DNA from: Gammaproteobacteria bacterium UBA6173
Lineage (GTDB): Bacteria; Pseudomonadota; Gammaproteobacteria; Pseudomonadales; Pseudohongiellaceae
Length of the DNA stretch: 10,676 nt
Direction: 5' to 3'
Assembly: GCA_002422225.1 (NCBI GenBank)
Contig: DITX01000018.1
Span: 1-10,676, forward strand
Below the pieces are notes generated by a model. That model searched no databases. It worked only from the letters and a program-made list of their open reading frames with translations, and had not been told where the DNA came from. Shown piece by piece: positions 7,906 through 10,676 of this stretch (within the stretch, counting starts at the first letter, position 1; each line of letters starts with the position of its first letter). Made by a program: the position numbers and the translations under genes.

Positions 7906-8883
7906 TCAGTTTATACCGAGTTGGACCAGCACGCGCTCAATGACTGGCGCAGGCAAAGGCACATAACCATCACGATCGACGACTTCCTGCCCCTGTTTGC
8001 TGTAAACCATTTTGATAAATTCACGCGTCACTGGATCAAGCTCGCGATTAGGATGTTTATTTATGTATACCAACAGGAAACGGGACAACGGGTAATCGCC
8101 AGAGATGCCATTCTCAGCTGTGGCTTCGAAAACTTCCGCACCGGCATCTGCAGATAAAGGCACAGCGCGTACACCGGACGTACGATATCCGATACCTGAG
8201 TAACCAATCCCATTGATAGATTCGGTGACACCCTGAACAACCGATGAGGATCCTGGCTGTTCGTTGATGCTGGATTTGAAGTCACCGCCGCACAGAGCGT
8301 TGTCTTTGAAGAAACCATACGTGCCGGAAACCGCATTACGACTATAGAGCGTAAAATCACGATTTTCCCATGCACCGGTCAGACCGAGATCGCCCCAACG
8401 CTGAATGTCAGCCGGTGCACCACAGCGTCTTGTAGCAGAAAATATGGCGTCGACCTGCGGCAAGCTCAGGCTGGTGATAGGGTTGTCGCGATTGACGTAA
8501 ACCGCGAGCATATCAATGGCCACAGGTAATTCAGTTGGTTGGTAACCGAATCGGGCTTCAAACTCCTGAATTTCAGACTGGCGCATCGGGCGACTCATCG
8601 GCGCCAGCATGGCAGTGCCTTCCGTTAGTGCGGGAGGCGCTGTTGATGATCCGGCCCCCTGAATCTGTACGTTTACATTTGGGTAAAACTTTGCAAATTC
8701 TTCGGCCCACAGCGTCATCAAGTTATTGAGCGTGTCCGAGCCAATACTCGACAGGTTGCCTGAAACGCCTGACGCTCTTACATAGTCCGGCAATGAAGGA
8801 TCAACATCAGCCATTGAAAACATTGGCATTGCCAATCCGCTTGTCAAACTGATCACCGCGATCAGTGATTTAAATTTGTTCAT
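7906..8883 (-). CDS. pstS: PstS, periplasmic phosphate-binding protein
   Basis: The substrate-binding protein that captures phosphate in the periplasm and delivers it to PstC and PstA. It has 325 residues with a clear signal peptide: MNKFK, then a hydrophobic stretch, with probable cleavage after SMA at residue 25. Likely ligand residues are the IGSDT segment (47-51), GAGSST (77-81), and R182-NAV-S186-G187-T188, matching the Arg, Ser, Gly, Thr cluster of E. coli PstS. The region equivalent to the E. coli DAP segment (Asp56) reads APMSRPM (94-100), so that aspartate seems absent, as in the MSR-type PstS group. C154 and C198 may form a disulfide. The start ATG 8883 has GGAG at 8892-8895, spacing 8. 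It is the first gene of the pst operon, directly behind the Pho-box promoter, so induction under phosphate starvation by PhoB is expected. Confidence 0.97.
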   Translation of the reverse strand: MNKFKSLIAVISLTSGLAMPMFSMADVDPSLPDYVRASGVSGNLSSIGSDTLNNLMTLWAEEFAKFYPNVNVQIQGAGSSTAPPALTEGTAMLAPMSRPMRQSEIQEFEARFGYQPTELPVAIDMLAVYVNRDNPITSLSLPQVDAIFSATRRCGAPADIQRWGDLGLTGAWENRDFTLYSRNAVSGTYGFFKDNALCGGDFKSSINEQPGSSSVVQGVTESINGIGYSGIGYRTSGVRAVPLSADAGAEVFEATAENGISGDYPLSRFLLVYINKHPNRELDPVTREFIKMVYSKQGQEVVDRDGYVPLPAPVIERVLVQLGIN

Positions 8884-8917
8884 CCCTAGGTCTCCAAGTC
8901 AGAGCATGCGGTCGTGT

Positions 8918-8931
8918 GACTGAATTCAGTC
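8918..8931. promoter_or_regulatory. Perfect 14-base palindrome in the pstS leader
   Basis: GACTGAATTCAGTC is fully self-complementary. On the pst strand it begins 9 bases after the -10 box, so it lies at about +2 to +16 of the predicted transcript. In RNA it would form a 5-base-pair stem with an AAUU loop at the very 5' end; in DNA it could be an operator. The symmetry is seen directly. The function is unknown. Confidence 0.5.
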
Positions 8932-8940
8932 GATGTCGGC

Positions 8941-8996
8941 ACTATAAACTTGGCTTATGACAAATTTATGACAACGCTGTAATACAAACGTGACAG
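8941..8996 (-). promoter_or_regulatory. PhoB-dependent promoter: two adjoining Pho boxes and -10 for pstSCAB
   Basis: On the minus strand four 7-base half-sites follow one another at exactly 11 bases: CTGTCAC (8996-8990), GTATTAC (8985-8979), TTGTCAT (8974-8968) and TTGTCAT (8963-8957). Each is separated by 4 bases. The E. coli Pho box is two CTGTCAT-like repeats with a 4-base AT-rich spacer, so this is one excellent box and one weaker box on the same helical phase. TATAGT (8946-8941) starts 10 bases after the last half-site and matches the -10 consensus at 5 of 6. There is no separate -35, as usual when PhoB replaces it. The start should be near 8934, giving a leader of about 50 bases. The boxes begin 9 bases after the upstream gene's stop. 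Confidence 0.9.
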
Positions 8997-9005
8997 ACAC
9001 CTATA

Positions 9006-10637
9006 TCAGTCATCGGATTTGGTCACTGAAAGGCCTGGCTGCTCACGACCGAGTTCGGCCAAGCGCACAGCAATGCGGGTAGAACGCTCAGAGACCCGCA
9101 GCATCATGCGCAAACTTTCTATTGCAGGGTTCATGTGACGCAAAGGGATCACACCGCGGACACTGGCTTCAAGCAAGGTGGTTTTTAACTGTCTGAACTG
9201 AGCGCGTAAGGTCTGATAATCTGACTCGAGGGCATCAATATTGAAGTCGGAAGCTCGCGGATCACTACGACCAATCATGGCAATCACTGCAGCCTGAAAT
9301 GCCAGAATGTCATCCCTTACTGGCGATTGAATCAAAAACTCCACATCTCTGTCTGACTCTGCATTAGCGTGCGCCAGCGCAACTGCCTCATCTATATAAT
9401 TAGCTATCCGCAATATCATCGGCAACTGCCTGGCAATAGATGCCTCCAAGCGGTCAGATTCGAGGCGGGTTACCGAAGTTTCGACCACCCGAGCCAAGTC
9501 TCTGAGTCCATCGTGTTGCTGTTGTAATGTTTTACCTGGCGGCCCCTCATTGTTAAACGAGTCAATAGCGTGCGCCCTGGTCAGCTCAGCCATGCGCTGC
9601 AATTCCAGCAAAAAAGCATCCATGGCCAGCGATGGCGAGGCCATGACGTTGCTGTCCAAAAATTGAGGTCGTCCCAATTCTTCGGCCTTACTGATAAATC
9701 GCGCCTCCAGCCAGTGTCCGAGCCGACCCACCATGGGGCGCATCAATAACACCCCCAACAAATTCAGCGAAGTATGAAAAAACGCAATAGCTAAGGCCGG
9801 GTAATCGTGAATCCAGGTGTCGTGTGTTGAAGCCCACAGCACAAGAGGCAGGATCAGTATCCCAACCGATGCACTAAAACTGTTGATGCAGACGTGGCCC
9901 GCTGCTACACGTTTGGCATTGGGCGTTGCACCAATCACCGCCAGTGCAGATGTTGAGGTTGTGCCTATAGTTGCGCCAATGACCATGGCGGCACCGGCAG
10001 GAAACGTCAACAATCCTCCTGACAATGCAGTTAAAGCGATAGCAATGGTCGCGCTTGAGGACTGGGTCAGCATGGTCATCACCATGCCAATCAGCACAAA
10101 CACCATCAGCCCCGTAAATCCTTCTGGAGAAAGGCTGGCAATATCGACCGAGCTGGCCACACCTTCAAAGGCGGACTTAAGGAAATCAATTGCCACAAAA
10201 AACAGCCCAAAGCCGGCTATTGCTTCGCCAAAGGCGCCTGTGCGACTGGACGCACCTGCCAAACGCATGATCATGCCCGCGCCAATCATGGGCATGGCAA
10301 ATGTGCTGATCTTGAACTGAAAACCGACCAGCGCCACCAGCCAGCCCGTTGTAGTTGTGCCAATTGTTGCACCAAGCACAATACCCAGCGCTTGGTGAAT
10401 TCCGAGCAACCCCGCGTTGACAAACCCGATGGTAGCAATGGTCACGGCACTGGACGATTGCACCAGGCTGCTCAGCAAAAATCCAGAGCGGATGCCAGTC
10501 CAGGTAGTGCGCGTTGACCGCCCAAGAATATCTCGCAAAGCCCCACCGGCAGCCAATTTAAGGCCATCGGTAATCATGGAAACGCCTAGTAGAAACAGTC
10601 CCAAACCACCGGCCAAGGTACCTAAAGACACCAGCAT
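9006..10637 (-). CDS. Na+/Pi cotransporter family protein with PhoU-like C-terminal region
   Basis: An inner-membrane phosphate carrier of the Na/Pi cotransporter II family (NptA and YjbB relatives). Counting from ATG 10637 (543 aa), the membrane part spans about 1-305 and carries the family's inverted-repeat signature twice: QSSSA at 60-64 and 192-196, each followed by GATIGTT (89-95 and 221-227). The C-terminal half (about 335-535) is soluble and helical, similar to PhoU-like domains found in bacterial members such as YjbB. The start ATG 10637 has GGGAG with spacing 9. A TTG 9 bases upstream is too close to that site. The gene lies upstream of pstS on the same strand, and no terminator fits in the 9 bases before the Pho boxes, so it may read through. 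Its own promoter is mostly outside the window. The direction of transport cannot be read from sequence; YjbB is reported to export phosphate. Confidence 0.92.
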   Translation of the reverse strand: MLVSLGTLAGGLGLFLLGVSMITDGLKLAAGGALRDILGRSTRTTWTGIRSGFLLSSLVQSSSAVTIATIGFVNAGLLGIHQALGIVLGATIGTTTTGWLVALVGFQFKISTFAMPMIGAGMIMRLAGASSRTGAFGEAIAGFGLFFVAIDFLKSAFEGVASSVDIASLSPEGFTGLMVFVLIGMVMTMLTQSSSATIAIALTALSGGLLTFPAGAAMVIGATIGTTSTSALAVIGATPNAKRVAAGHVCINSFSASVGILILPLVLWASTHDTWIHDYPALAIAFFHTSLNLLGVLLMRPMVGRLGHWLEARFISKAEELGRPQFLDSNVMASPSLAMDAFLLELQRMAELTRAHAIDSFNNEGPPGKTLQQQHDGLRDLARVVETSVTRLESDRLEASIARQLPMILRIANYIDEAVALAHANAESDRDVEFLIQSPVRDDILAFQAAVIAMIGRSDPRASDFNIDALESDYQTLRAQFRQLKTTLLEASVRGVIPLRHMNPAIESLRMMLRVSERSTRIAVRLAELGREQPGLSVTKSDD

Positions 10638-10676
10638 AGACTGCAACTCCCGTTACTTGAACACAACAGTTTTGTT

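Noticed and set aside
7884..7906. Small hairpin at the pstS stop codon
   Set aside because: CCTGA and TCAAGG pair with a bulge around a 3-base loop. It is too short and lacks a U-tract, so I do not list it, though it could weakly protect the pstS mRNA end.
9817..10320. Long + strand open frame opposite the Na/Pi carrier gene
   Set aside because: It lies antisense to a clearly recognised membrane protein, gives low-complexity Ala/Ile/Thr/Pro-rich protein, and has no family motifs. It is a shadow of the real gene.
10638..10646. TTG 10646 as start of the Na/Pi carrier
   Set aside because: GGGAG (10651-10647) lies directly against the TTG, but is 9 bases from ATG 10637, which gives the expected N-terminus.

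Overview
The window comes from a bacterial chromosome, most likely a gammaproteobacterium and plausibly a marine or aquatic one. The evidence is the gene content: a UvrA C-terminus, a PBP4-type peptidase, the enlarged PstC (781 aa) and PstA (558 aa) found in Vibrio, Shewanella and Pseudomonas relatives, and E. coli-like Pho boxes. I cannot place it to genus. I see no mobile element, CRISPR array, tRNA or rRNA.

Left part (1-2730, + strand): the last 73 codons of uvrA (nucleotide excision repair) are followed by a 161-base gap containing two hairpins. Next come dacB (PBP4-type D-Ala-D-Ala carboxypeptidase/endopeptidase, start revised to 384) and, 1 base later, a gene for a membrane-anchored, proline-rich protein with a TonB-like N-terminus. 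The last two look like one transcription unit.

Right part (2787-10637, - strand): reading right to left, a Na+/Pi cotransporter-family protein with a PhoU-like C-terminal region is followed by pstS, pstC, pstA and pstB. The two strands converge at 2731-2786, where a 13-base sequence is tandemly repeated. The pst operon has a very clear PhoB-dependent promoter at 8941-8996: four 7-base half-sites exactly 11 bases apart, then TATAGT 10 bases downstream. A perfect 14-base palindrome lies at about the transcription start.

Together the right-hand genes form a phosphate acquisition locus. PstS binds phosphate in the periplasm, PstC and PstA form the membrane channel, PstB supplies ATP hydrolysis, and the adjacent Na/Pi protein is a second, ion-coupled phosphate carrier. 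phoU does not follow pstB, where it often sits. The system is largely recognisable. The points that most deserve follow-up are the phased Pho boxes with the adjoining palindrome, the large extra-membrane domains of PstC and PstA, and the uncharacterised TonB-like partner of dacB.
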